A stretch of DNA of 64,000 nt. Origin: Roseiarcus sp963709655. GTDB taxonomy: Bacteria; Pseudomonadota; Alphaproteobacteria; Rhizobiales; Beijerinckiaceae. The stretch spans positions 258,789 to 322,788 of the forward strand of contig CAVPXF010000023.1 of the NCBI GenBank assembly GCA_963709655.1, given 5' to 3'. Shown in pieces: positions 1-6,843 of this stretch. The number at the start of each line of letters is the position of its first letter. Within the stretch, counting starts at the first letter, position 1. A program made the translations under genes and the position numbers. Under the pieces are notes generated by a model. That model saw only the letters and a list, made by a program, of their open reading frames with translations. It ran no database searches and had not been told where the DNA came from.

Positions 1-221
1 AGCAAGGGACCGATCGAGGCGACGTCCGTGCCTTTGAGAGCAATCTGGGCGAGGCGGTTCTTGGCGACCTGGACGGAAGCGCCAGCGGCCTTCATCTGCT
101 TGCGCAGACGCTGCATCTGGGCGACCGTCAAGCCGGAATAGTGCGCCACGACCACGACCGACGTCTTCGAGAAGACGTCGTGCAGGGACGCGACAGCCTC
201 TTTCTTTTCCGCTCTATCCAC
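1..221 (-). CDS. rplJ: 50S ribosomal protein L10, N-terminal 73 residues (partial)
   Basis: The reverse strand encodes the start of ribosomal protein L10, which anchors the L7/L12 stalk on the large subunit. The translation begins VDRAEKKEAVASLHDVF and continues through SVVVVAHYSGLT and VAKNRLAQIAL, the typical L10 N-terminal fold and RNA-contact segment. The start is a GTG; the usual alphaproteobacterial N-terminus (DRAEK) follows directly. The gene runs off the left edge, so the C-terminus and the expected rplL lie outside. No rplA or rplK is found immediately upstream, so within this window the gene appears to have its own leader and promoter region. Confidence 0.95.
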   Translation of the reverse strand, partial: MDRAEKKEAVASLHDVFSKTSVVVVAHYSGLTVAQMQRLRKQMKAAGASVQVAKNRLAQIALKGTDVASIGPL

Positions 222-480
222 GGTGCTGTCTCCGGTCGGCGGGTGTGAGGCCCGCCTGTTGCACATGCCGCAACACGCAAATCCGAAGATTCACGCGCCG
301 CGGCGACTTGCGCCTGTCCCCGGAGATGGGCGAACCCAGCGCCGGACAGATGGTTCGAACCGCATTGGCCGCAAGGAATCCTCACGGTTTTAAAATTCGG
401 TCTTCCCCGTCTATGCTGGCCCCCGGCCCCGCGAACGGGGCCCTGGAATTAAGCGTCGGACCCAAGGTCTTCCGCGCCGG
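222..480 (-). promoter_or_regulatory. rplJ leader region (L10 autoregulatory leader candidate)
   Basis: The 260 bases upstream of the L10 start contain no gene and are rich in short self-complementary segments, such as GGGGCC/GGCCCC around 424-441. L10 (with L7/L12) is known to repress its own mRNA by binding a structured leader, so a leader RNA is expected here. I infer it from position and structure only; no covariance model was run. It includes the 57-bp element that recurs at 4949-5005. Confidence 0.5.
304..360. repeat. 57-bp direct repeat, copy 1 (inside rplJ leader)
   Basis: This 57-base stretch, beginning CGACTTGCGCCTGTCCCC, aligns without gaps to 4949-5005 in the same orientation. 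By hand I count 48 identical positions of 57, with the first 18 identical. The two copies flank the RiPP-like operon at 1.0-4.3 kb. Confidence 0.75.
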
Positions 481-1034
481 CAGTCTCGGACAGGACATGG
501 CCGGAGCGGACGCAAGGGCTTTCCCTTCCGTCCTCCGGCCCATCCGCCGCCTCTCTTCAAGCCTGCCTCAACGAGACGAAACCCAAAAAGGGCGGTAGCC
601 ATGTATGATCATCCGGGGTCGCATCGCGCCGCCGACCCCGGTCGGCTCTCATAGCGGGTTCGCGCCGGGGGCGCAAGAGGCGTGTGGACAAGTTTATTGG
701 GACCGCGGGGCCGATCAACACAAACCGCACACACGAAATTGTTGTGTTTATAGAAAGCGAGGCCGGGGTGGGTAACCGTCGCCACAATATTTCACTGGCC
801 GAGCATTTCACTGGCTGAGCGCTTCACCGGCTGAGCGTCGACGCCACGCGCACGGATCCTCGTCACCCGACTGCCGTCCTCTTGGCCGAGCCACAGCGCC
901 CGGCGTTCGAAAAGGGCCGCTTATAAATGTTAAAAAAAGCATTCGCTGCAGCAGATTCTCTAGGCGGGGCGCCCACCGCAGCAGCCCGCCCCTTGTCCGC
1001 CGAATTCGCGTACGACTTAGAATCAGATATACGC
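481..1034. other. Intergenic region between rplJ leader and RiPP peptide genes
   Basis: No convincing gene is present. It holds a three-copy 16-bp tandem repeat (789-836). For minus-strand transcripts leaving the peptide operon it also holds a weak GC stem (963-968 with 985-990) followed about 25 bases later by a run of seven T (complement of 932-938). That could form a loose terminator, but the spacing is not typical. Confidence 0.5.
789..836. repeat. Tandem repeat, 3 x 16 bp
   Basis: Three adjacent imperfect copies of ATTTCACTGGCTGAGC are visible: 789-804, 805-820 and 821-836. The first two differ by one base and the third by a few. The function is unknown. Confidence 0.7.
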
Positions 1035-1376
1035 TTACTGTTGGCATAACCCCTCATTACAACAACATAAGCAGTTGTCGGCACAATACTGGGGAGCAGG
1101 ACCCAGTAAGCACCTGGACATACAGTCTCTCAAGCAACCGCCTTTGCCGAGTCTTGTATTACATTCATTCTGTGGGGGAGGCGACGGGCACGTCCATGTG
1201 CAATTTGGGTCAGTACATAGGCAAGTGGGGGACGCCAGTTGCACTGCGCCGATCATAGCGCCCCGGCCTCCACTCGAACGATAAGTTTCTGGTGAAATGT
1301 AGAGCGACGCCTCAGCGTTGAATCCAGGCATCCGTAGGGCGCTCACTTCGTGGATCTTTGCAGCTCTCTTTACCAT
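1035..1376 (-). CDS. Putative RiPP precursor 1: PGFxAExSLY leader, 14-Cys C-terminus (113 aa)
   Basis: This is a small protein with two contrasting halves. The N-terminus has a basic start (MVKRAAK) and the motif MPGFNAEASLY at residues 16-26, shared with the next two upstream genes. The C-terminal half has 14 cysteines, including a CLC pair and a CLCCC cluster, plus prolines and polar residues. The ATG is preceded by GAAGGAGAG; a longer upstream in-frame start would lack the shared N-terminus. It is the last gene of a minus-strand operon after a subtilisin-like peptidase and a PatG-domain protein. A conserved leader with a variable Cys-rich tail is the pattern of a ribosomally made, modified peptide, but the modification is not known. 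A small metal-binding or disulphide-rich secreted protein is an alternative. Confidence 0.7.
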   Translation of the reverse strand: MVKRAAKIHEVSALRMPGFNAEASLYISPETYRSSGGRGAMIGAVQLASPTCLCTDPNCTWTCPSPPPQNECNTRLGKGGCLRDCMSRCLLGPAPQYCADNCLCCCNEGLCQQ

Positions 1377-1499
1377 CTCTCCTTCTCCCCTGAGTAAAAA
1401 GTGCAAGCGCCATCGACAAGCCGACAGCCGCCGACCAAGGTCTTGAACCAAAACGTAGACGTCGGCCCGACGCCACATGACGTCGAGCCGACCAATTGT

Positions 1500-1745
1500 T
1501 CACATGATGGTAATTCCGCCGCCAGAACCCGGTAGAATTGGCTTCCGGAAGCAATTGCCGCTATCGTCGCAGCAATAGATACGGCCGCAGAAAACAAATT
1601 GAGGCAGGACGCGGGTCTCGGTTGAGACGGGCAGGATCCCCGCCGCGCGGTACTGTACGCTCGCGTTGTAGAGCGAAGCCTCGGCGTAAAATCCGGGCAT
1701 CCGTGAGGAGCCAAGTTTACCGGTCTTTATGCTCTTCTTTGCCAT
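1500..1745 (-). CDS. Putative RiPP precursor 2: PGFxAExSLY leader, 4-Cys core (81 aa)
   Basis: This is a paralogue of precursor 1. It starts MAKKSIKTGKLGSSR and carries MPGFYAEASLY at residues 16-26, the same position as in precursor 1, followed by a YRAAG stretch like YRSSG there. The tail has four cysteines (VFCGRIYCC and GNCF) and ends in a Gly/Ile-rich segment. A clear AGGAG ribosome binding site lies just upstream of the ATG. The tail is much shorter and poorer in Cys than precursor 1, so leader and tail appear to evolve at different rates. The function is inferred from operon context only. Confidence 0.7.
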   Translation of the reverse strand: MAKKSIKTGKLGSSRMPGFYAEASLYNASVQYRAAGILPVSTETRVLPQFVFCGRIYCCDDSGNCFRKPILPGSGGGITIM

Positions 1746-1791
1746 TTCAGCTTCTCCTCTCAGTATAGCTGGCTATCGCCGCTAGGCCCCC

Positions 1792-1824
1792 TTACATTAA
1801 GAGCTTTACGCTCTTCGTTGCCAT
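1792..1824 (-). pseudogene. 10-codon leader-like mini-ORF, possible decayed fourth precursor
   Basis: An ATG preceded by a strong GAGGAGG site opens a frame reading MATKSVKLLM and then stops. The first residues resemble MAKKSIKTGK of precursor 2. It sits between precursors 2 and 3. It may be the truncated remains of another precursor gene, or a translated leader mini-ORF. The next in-frame sequence has no PGF motif. Confidence 0.4.
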
Positions 1825-1920
1825 TCGATCGCCTCCTCAGGGTGAGGTTTACTTATCGACCATGCAGTGACATCTTTGGCCCCATGGTAAATTGCCGATG
1901 CCGCTATTGTCGATAACGAT

Positions 1921-2205
1921 TTAGAAAAAGACGCCGATCGAACCCACGCCGACCGCCCCACCGCCCCCACATGAGCATATATTGTCCGTACATCTTCCAA
2001 GTACATCGCAGCAGGATTGGTGGCAAACCCCAGTAGGGCGCCCGTCAGGCCAAGTGTATGCAACGCAGTCTCCGCAGCCTGGCCCTGGCGGCAGCTGGGG
2101 TACGATCGATCCGGCTTGAAACATAGAGCCATGTGAGCCGATCGATGAATAGTTCGCTTTGGACCTGTACAGTGACATTTCAGCGGTGAATCCGGGGGCG
2201 CGCAT
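1921..2205 (-). CDS. Putative RiPP precursor 3: PGFxAExSLY leader, 8-Cys core (94 aa)
   Basis: The protein begins directly with the shared motif (MRAPGFTAEMSLY, motif at residues 4-13) and lacks the 13-residue basic extension of precursors 1 and 2. After a YSSIG segment that matches the YRSSG/YRAAG position, the tail has eight cysteines (GCGDC, VCHQSCC, GRC, ICSC). It finishes in a Gly-rich, hydrophobic end (GGGGAVGVGSIGVFF). A GGGAGAG site precedes the ATG. It lies 24 bases downstream of the PatG-domain gene, so it is probably cotranscribed with it. Length, motif and context support a precursor-like role; the mature form is unknown. Confidence 0.7.
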   Translation of the reverse strand: MRAPGFTAEMSLYRSKANYSSIGSHGSMFQAGSIVPQLPPGPGCGDCVAYTWPDGRPTGVCHQSCCDVLGRCTDNICSCGGGGAVGVGSIGVFF

Positions 2206-2229
2206 CTAGTCTCTCCCACTTGTTAGAAA

Positions 2230-3135
2230 TCAGCGGTCATAATACGCTGACATCTTGGTTACCAGGAACGGGAATTCCTCGGTGACATCGACACGGACGA
2301 AGGACTTCTCGAGAAAACCCGTGACGCGGTGGGTGAACGAGAAAATCACCTCGACGATGTTGCGAGCGCCGCTTAAGGGCGAGGGTTGGACGTCCACGCC
2401 GGTCAGTCCCAGATTCCCGGCAAAGGCTTCGGCGGCCCTTGCGTAGATTTTGGGGTAGCGCACCGCGAGATAGTTGAGCGCGCGGTTTTCGTCGGTCGCT
2501 CCGGCGTTGTCCGTCATTTGCAGGATCGTCTCGAACAATTCGCGCGCGGCGGGCCCAAACTGCCCGGCGGGTATCGTGTCGGGCCGGGGGATCGCCTCGA
2601 TCAGCGCATCCTTCGAGAAGGTGTAGATCTGGTCGAACGCCACCATCGGGATCATCAACCCGTTGCAATAGTCTGGCGGCGCGACCGGGCCGCGAAGCCC
2701 GATGACCGTGCTGATCCATGGCACGGGATCCGGGTTATGAAGCGCCTCGATGAGGAGATCGAGATCGGCCGGATCGCGCGGCTGCAGGATATAGGTTTCG
2801 AGCCCCTGAACGGTCAGAACCCAACACATTTGGCGCGCGAGATAGCGATTTTCGCGTTGCGACAGCATGTGATGAAAGGCTTGCCGATCCGTGTGGCCTG
2901 CGGTCTCCGCCCGCCCGGTGGCCTGCGCCACCTCCTTTTCCACCGATGGGCGCGGGAAACGAGTTTCGATCTGGCCGAGCGCATAGACGTAAGAAGCCGG
3001 CGAACCGGCGCCGCCGCCGCAGGTCGGACACGGCGCCGGCTGCGCCGGGGCGCCCGGATCGACCACGACCTGGGACGGCCTGACTTCGGTTGCGGGGCCG
3101 CCGGCTGACAATTCAGCAACTTCATGCGGATCCAT
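2230..3135 (-). CDS. PatG C-terminal-domain-like protein (301 aa)
   Basis: The N-terminal 50 residues are proline-rich with a CPTCGGG pair, and are probably a flexible linker. From about residue 51 (YVYALGQIETRFP, then QATGRAETAGHTDRQAF and ENRYLARQMCWVLTVQGLETYIL) the protein resembles the conserved C-terminal domain of cyanobactin PatG-type proteins. There it follows a subtilisin domain; here the peptidase is a separate gene just upstream. The role of this domain in PatG proteins is not settled, so I do not assign an enzymatic reaction. A strong AAGGAGG site precedes the ATG. Position between the peptidase and the three peptide genes suggests action on those peptides. Confidence 0.7.
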   Translation of the reverse strand: MDPHEVAELSAGGPATEVRPSQVVVDPGAPAQPAPCPTCGGGAGSPASYVYALGQIETRFPRPSVEKEVAQATGRAETAGHTDRQAFHHMLSQRENRYLARQMCWVLTVQGLETYILQPRDPADLDLLIEALHNPDPVPWISTVIGLRGPVAPPDYCNGLMIPMVAFDQIYTFSKDALIEAIPRPDTIPAGQFGPAARELFETILQMTDNAGATDENRALNYLAVRYPKIYARAAEAFAGNLGLTGVDVQPSPLSGARNIVEVIFSFTHRVTGFLEKSFVRVDVTEEFPFLVTKMSAYYDR

Positions 3136-3172
3136 GGTTTCCTCCTTTGAAAATTGCCTTTTGCAGATCGCG

Positions 3173-3382
3173 TTACCGGCTGCGCCGGCCGGAAAAGGTC
3201 ATCCACCTGTTGAGCGCGGCCGCGCGCCCTTCGCAGCCGCCGCAGGGGCGGATGCCGACGGCGTAGGTCATCCGCTTCACCACCTCGCCGAGGCCGATGT
3301 CCTCGTCGACGACAAAGCCAGGAAGGCGGACGCGATGAGCGGGGCGCTCACTCTGCCGATTGTCGGCCTCGTTGCCGGTCAT
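3173..3382 (-). CDS. Small PCGGC-motif protein of the RiPP operon (69 aa)
   Basis: This is a compact basic protein: a 20-residue N-terminus ending in LPGF, then DEDIGLGEVVKRMTYAVGI, then RPCGGCEGRAAALNRW. The pattern of an amphipathic helix followed by a CxxC pair and an R-A-x-x-L-N-R-W tail matches a small family I recall next to peptide and phage genes, but whose function I do not know. LPGF echoes the PGF of the precursors, so it could be a fourth, differently built substrate; the CxxC pair could also bind metal. Its ATG overlaps the stop of the upstream peptidase gene (ATGA), so translation is coupled, and AAGGAG precedes it. Confidence 0.6.
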   Translation of the reverse strand: MTGNEADNRQSERPAHRVRLPGFVVDEDIGLGEVVKRMTYAVGIRPCGGCEGRAAALNRWMTFSGRRSR

Positions 3383-4263
3383 GACGCGGTTCTCCTTGTC
3401 GCGTTGCGGTTCATGAGCCCGTAGGCCGCCCAGGCGTTGAGGAGGGGCGGCGTCACCGTTGTTCGCCGTCCCGCGATCGCTTGCGTCACCGCGGCCTTGA
3501 CTTCGGCCGCGCTGGCGGCAGGGAATTGCGACCAGAGCAGGGCGACAGCGCCGGTGACGAACGGCGCGGCGACGCTGGTGCCCCCAAGTTTGAGCGGCTT
3601 GCCGTCGACGCCGAGGCTCTCGATCGCCTCGCCCGGCGCCCTCAGGCCGCGCAGCCCCATGGAATGACCAAGGTTTGATTCACGGGTCGGCTTTCCTTGC
3701 GCGTCGCACGCTCCGACCGGAACCACCCAGGGGTGACGCGTAATGCTCGTGCCGCCGACAGAGCCCTGGTTGCCCGCCGCCGCAACGACGATCACGCCCG
3801 TATTCGCGGCTTGATCCAGGGCCTCACGCAGCGCCCGTTCGCCCTTGGCGAATGGTCGGGTGAGGGCGAGGCTCAGATTGAGGATCTTTGCGCCGGCCCG
3901 GATGCACGCCAGGATCGCCGCCGCAAGGTCCTCGGCCTTTGCGCTCGGCGTCTCCTTCTCGTCGGGCGCGTCGACGAAGATCGGGTAGGCCAGCAATGTG
4001 CAGTCGGGGCAGATAGCCGGTGCAGGCGAACCGCGTCTGGCGACGAGAATGCCGGCTATGAAGGTGCCGTGGAGGCAGGCGAGGCTGTTGGCGTTCGAGC
4101 AGGCGCCGCTCGCTTTGCCGGGCGCCTCGCGGATTGCGCTCCCGGCGAGGTCGGCATGGCGGCCGGCGATGGGGCCATCGATCAGCCCGATCACCACCTC
4201 CGGCCGTCCGGCCGAAAGCCGCATCAACGCCTCGAGGCCGACCAGTTCCAGAGCGTTCGCCAT
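3379..4263 (-). CDS. Subtilisin-like (S8) serine peptidase, PatA/PatG-protease type (294 aa)
   Basis: This is a serine endopeptidase with the subtilisin catalytic triad visible: Asp29 in GLIDGPI, His65 in HGTFIAGIL and Ser230 in GGTSVAAP. The oxyanion Asn165 lies in AAAGNQG. It has no signal peptide and no long propeptide, which fits a cytoplasmic maturation enzyme rather than a secreted subtilisin. In cyanobactin pathways PatA-type S8 enzymes cut the leader and PatG-type ones cut and cyclise. The neighbouring PatG-domain protein and leader-bearing small peptides make that the likely role here, by inference. It is the first gene of the minus-strand operon, with coupled translation into the 69-aa gene. 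Confidence 0.85.
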   Translation of the reverse strand: MANALELVGLEALMRLSAGRPEVVIGLIDGPIAGRHADLAGSAIREAPGKASGACSNANSLACLHGTFIAGILVARRGSPAPAICPDCTLLAYPIFVDAPDEKETPSAKAEDLAAAILACIRAGAKILNLSLALTRPFAKGERALREALDQAANTGVIVVAAAGNQGSVGGTSITRHPWVVPVGACDAQGKPTRESNLGHSMGLRGLRAPGEAIESLGVDGKPLKLGGTSVAAPFVTGAVALLWSQFPAASAAEVKAAVTQAIAGRRTTVTPPLLNAWAAYGLMNRNATRRTAS

Positions 4264-4948
4264 CGCTCCTCCCAGGGGCTCGCCTTGCTGCCGTTATGAC
4301 AACAGGGCGCGCCACTTTCGGCATTCTCTGCTAAAGAGCGCCGCCGATTGGCGCTCGACTTTGGCGGACCAAACAAATTTTATCATAGTGTAGCTGGATA
4401 TAAAGAGTTTAACTTATTCGACAAACAATGTCGGTCACCGTACAACTACACCATGAGCTACCAGCCTTCAGAGCGGTTTTACTCTTCTGACGCCGGGGGC
4501 CAAAATTTACCGGAGCGAAAATAAATTGCGTCTGTTTGCTTATGTATTGCGTCTGCTTGCTTATGTTTGGCGGGCCAAAAAATTCGGAACCCATCGGTTA
4601 CGCTAGGCACGATCATGGCGCAATCATGGCATAGAATTGCCCGGCTGTCTATGACAGCGATCACACTGCTCAACCAATCAGCGCAGAAAGCGCAGAACGG
4701 CGGTGTGGCTATTCCTACGATTGGTCCGCTGTGCTGCGCACGTTGAAGTCGACCGCGAGCTCGCAAGACCGAGCCGATCGCGATCGCCGTCCGGCGCCGA
4801 CAAATCCGGCGTTGCGTCCAGGCGCGGCGGCCGGCGGGGTTGCCCCACTCTTTCGGACGTTTGCAGCGGCCGCCGTTAAGACGCCCGTAACCCCCTGAGC
4901 TCATTGGCGCCCGGAGCTAAATGGCGCGAAAACGCATCGCGCGCCGAA
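4264..4948. other. Intergenic, AT-richer region upstream of the RiPP operon
   Basis: There is no supported gene. The part from 4370 to 4600 is clearly richer in A+T than its surroundings and would hold the promoter of the peptidase operon (minus strand). TATGATAAAAT-like and TTTATAT-like boxes are present on the minus strand around 4375-4405, but no convincing -35/-10 pair can be chosen. A two-copy 21-bp tandem repeat lies at 4525-4566. Confidence 0.4.
4525..4566. repeat. Tandem repeat, 2 x 21 bp
   Basis: Two adjacent copies, 4525-4545 and 4546-4566, match ATTGCGTCTGYTTGCTTATGT and differ at one base. They lie about 260 bases upstream of the peptidase start. They could be paired regulator sites; this is inference. 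Confidence 0.7.
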
Positions 4949-5005
4949 CGACTTGCGCCTGTCCCCCAGGATGCGCGAATCCAGCGCTGGACGGATGGTT
5001 GGAAG
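4949..5005. repeat. 57-bp direct repeat, copy 2
   Basis: This second copy of the element at 304-360 is in the same orientation, with 48 of 57 positions identical by hand alignment and no gaps. It lies just past the stop of the PRC-barrel gene. It has no ribosomal gene next to it, unlike copy 1. Confidence 0.75.
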
Positions 5006-5055
5006 CGGACCCGCCCGGCTCGAATTTTCCTCGGTCGCTGTCCCGAGCGGCAGGA

Positions 5056-5679
5056 TCAAGCCGACCAACCGAAGTGGCGGTGAAGTTGGACGCGCCGAAT
5101 CTCGTCCTCCAAGGCCACCGGGTCCCAGGCCGGCGCCGAGCGGACCTGCTCGCGCGAGACGTTCACGCTGACCCGCCGGTCGTTCCAGTCGATCGCGGTC
5201 ACGGCGAGCGGCGCGAGTTGCACCTGTTTTCCGGGCAGCCACGCGTGCGTGGCGACAACGAGATAGCGAACGGACCAACTCGCATCGTCGGCGAGGACAG
5301 TCTCGACCGGCCCGATCTCGCCGTCCTCCGCGTGAACGCGGAAGCCCACGACCGCGGCGACGCCGCCGAGACGCCCGACAGGTTCGTCGCCCCGCACATC
5401 CGGGCCGGATTCGATCTCGGCGCGCGTGAGGGCGAGGCTCAGCGTCAGCGGCTCGCCGAAGCTCAACATCGGGAAGGCGGGCTTTGGCGGAATGACGATC
5501 GGCGCGATCGCCGACGGAGCGATGAGGACCTTCCGGCCCTCGAGCCAGGGGCCGGCGGCCACGCTCAACCAACGGATGAGCCAGGTCCCATCGTCGAACA
5601 GGAAGTCGTCGACGGTTCCGGCCTCGCCGTCGCTCGCCTTGACCGGGCAGCCGATCAGACCATTTGCCGCAAATAGCAT
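5056..5679 (-). CDS. PRC-barrel domain protein, two tandem barrels (207 aa)
   Basis: The start chosen is MLFAANGLIGCPV, which has a GGGAGG site just upstream; the longer in-frame extension reads as basic low-complexity sequence. The first PRC barrel covers about residues 1-80 (GCPVKASDGEAGTVDDFLFDDGTW, then WLEGRKVLIAPSAI). The second covers about residues 95-185 (GFRVHAEDGEIGPVETVLADD, then WLPGKQVQLAPLAV). Proteins of this two-barrel build occur widely in Hyphomicrobiales; their role is unproven, though stress-related or RNA/membrane-associated functions have been suggested for PRC barrels. It appears monocistronic. Confidence 0.85.
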   Translation of the reverse strand: MLFAANGLIGCPVKASDGEAGTVDDFLFDDGTWLIRWLSVAAGPWLEGRKVLIAPSAIAPIVIPPKPAFPMLSFGEPLTLSLALTRAEIESGPDVRGDEPVGRLGGVAAVVGFRVHAEDGEIGPVETVLADDASWSVRYLVVATHAWLPGKQVQLAPLAVTAIDWNDRRVSVNVSREQVRSAPAWDPVALEDEIRRVQLHRHFGWSA

Positions 5680-5841
5680 CGCCGCCTCCCGCCTGGGACG
5701 GCCCTCGGCGGGGAGCGCAAGGTCCTGGCCCAAGCGCGATAGATGGCGCGCGGCGATGCGCAATGTAAACCCGTCGCGTTGGCCGCACCGCGTCAAAACG
5801 GCTGGGTCAAGGGTCCCCGCGCAGACTATCGGAGCGAACGC

Positions 5842-6558
5842 CTAAAGCGCCCGCTCCGATAGCCTCGACCGCCCCGCGCCCGCGCGACGAGAAGCAAACC
5901 CAAGCGCGGCGAAGCCCGCGAGCAGCATCGCCCACGTCGCCGGTTCGGGAACGGCCTGCACGGTGACGCTGCCGTAAAGGTACTTGGTCTCGGACGTGAT
6001 CGAGTCGAAGTTCCCTGCGGCCACGTCGCCGCCCTGAGGATAGGGGAAGTCGAACTGGATGGTCGGGCCGATCAGAGTGCCGTCGAAATAACTGTCGTTG
6101 GTCTGAAAGAATAAGAAGATGAACGGCAGACCGCCAAATTCATAGTTATTTTGTCCGATCTGCGCTGTCGAGGTCTGAAAGACGATCGGGCTGCCGAAAA
6201 AAATGTGCGTGACCGGCTGATACTCGTTGAAAGTGAAAGTCGTATAGGTTGGCGATCCGAACCCGCCGCCGATCGTCGCGAGCCCGTCGTTCGTCGCTTC
6301 GGTCAGATCCACCCCGACAACATCCGTGGGCTGATAGCTCGTCGGGTTCGTAATGGCGTCCTCAACCGGAATGCTGGTGTCGATCGTGACCGTCCCGGTG
6401 ATTGTTCCGACCGACCCGGCGCCGGGGGACGCTTCCTGCTGCGTCGGATTGAAGTTCAGGTTCACGTCATAGGTGATCAGCGCCGCCGAAGCCGGCGCAG
6501 CGGCGAGGACGGCGGCGGCGGCCAGTGCGGAACTCAGGGTCTTCAAAACCGTCATCAT
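5842..6558 (-). CDS. PEP-CTERM sorting-domain secreted protein (238 aa)
   Basis: The protein has an N-terminal signal peptide (LSSALAAAAVLAAAPASAA), a Thr/Gly/Phe-rich exported body, and a C-terminal PEP-CTERM signal. That signal is VPEPATWAMLLAGF, a hydrophobic helix, then an Arg-rich tail (ASRRAGAGRS). Such signals direct exosortase-dependent sorting at the cell envelope. Two adjacent ATG codons are possible; the upstream one follows GAGGAG at good distance. No exosortase gene is in the window. The gene is divergent from a LuxR-type regulator across a region that contains a perfect 26-bp inverted repeat, so shared control is plausible. Confidence 0.85.
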   Translation of the reverse strand: MMTVLKTLSSALAAAAVLAAAPASAALITYDVNLNFNPTQQEASPGAGSVGTITGTVTIDTSIPVEDAITNPTSYQPTDVVGVDLTEATNDGLATIGGGFGSPTYTTFTFNEYQPVTHIFFGSPIVFQTSTAQIGQNNYEFGGLPFIFLFFQTNDSYFDGTLIGPTIQFDFPYPQGGDVAAGNFDSITSETKYLYGSVTVQAVPEPATWAMLLAGFAALGFASRRAGAGRSRLSERAL

Positions 6559-6762
6559 GCTTCTCCTCACATCGGGAGAAGCGACGACCGGCGACCCATC
6601 GCCACGCCAGCATCCTGGACGGCGGCGAACAGCCTTACGCGTGTCGCGGCGGGCGATCCGTAGGATGCCGACGGTACCCCTCATCGACCCCTACGGATTC
6701 GCCCGCGATCTCGCTTCCCAGCGTCAAGTTGACGTGGCTTCACATCGGAGTAAATCGGACGG

Positions 6763-6788
6763 AAGTCCTAGGCGCGGTCCTAGGACTT
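6763..6788. promoter_or_regulatory. Perfect 10-bp inverted repeat, operator candidate
   Basis: AAGTCCTAGG (6763-6772) and CCTAGGACTT (6779-6788) are exact inverted copies separated by six bases. The site lies 56 bases before the TTG start of a LuxR-type regulator and about 205 bases before the divergent PEP-CTERM gene. A dimeric regulator site is the simplest reading. No T-run follows, so a terminator is unlikely. Confidence 0.55.
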
Positions 6789-6843
6789 TCGGGTCGCGCG
6801 ACGGCAAGCTTCTCGCGACCAACCCGCGTAAGGTGCTCAACCT

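Noticed and set aside
4409..4594. 61-codon minus-strand frame with NISKQTQYISKQTQF
   Set aside because: The repeated residues are the translation of the 21-bp tandem repeat; no ribosome site, and the rest resembles no protein I know.
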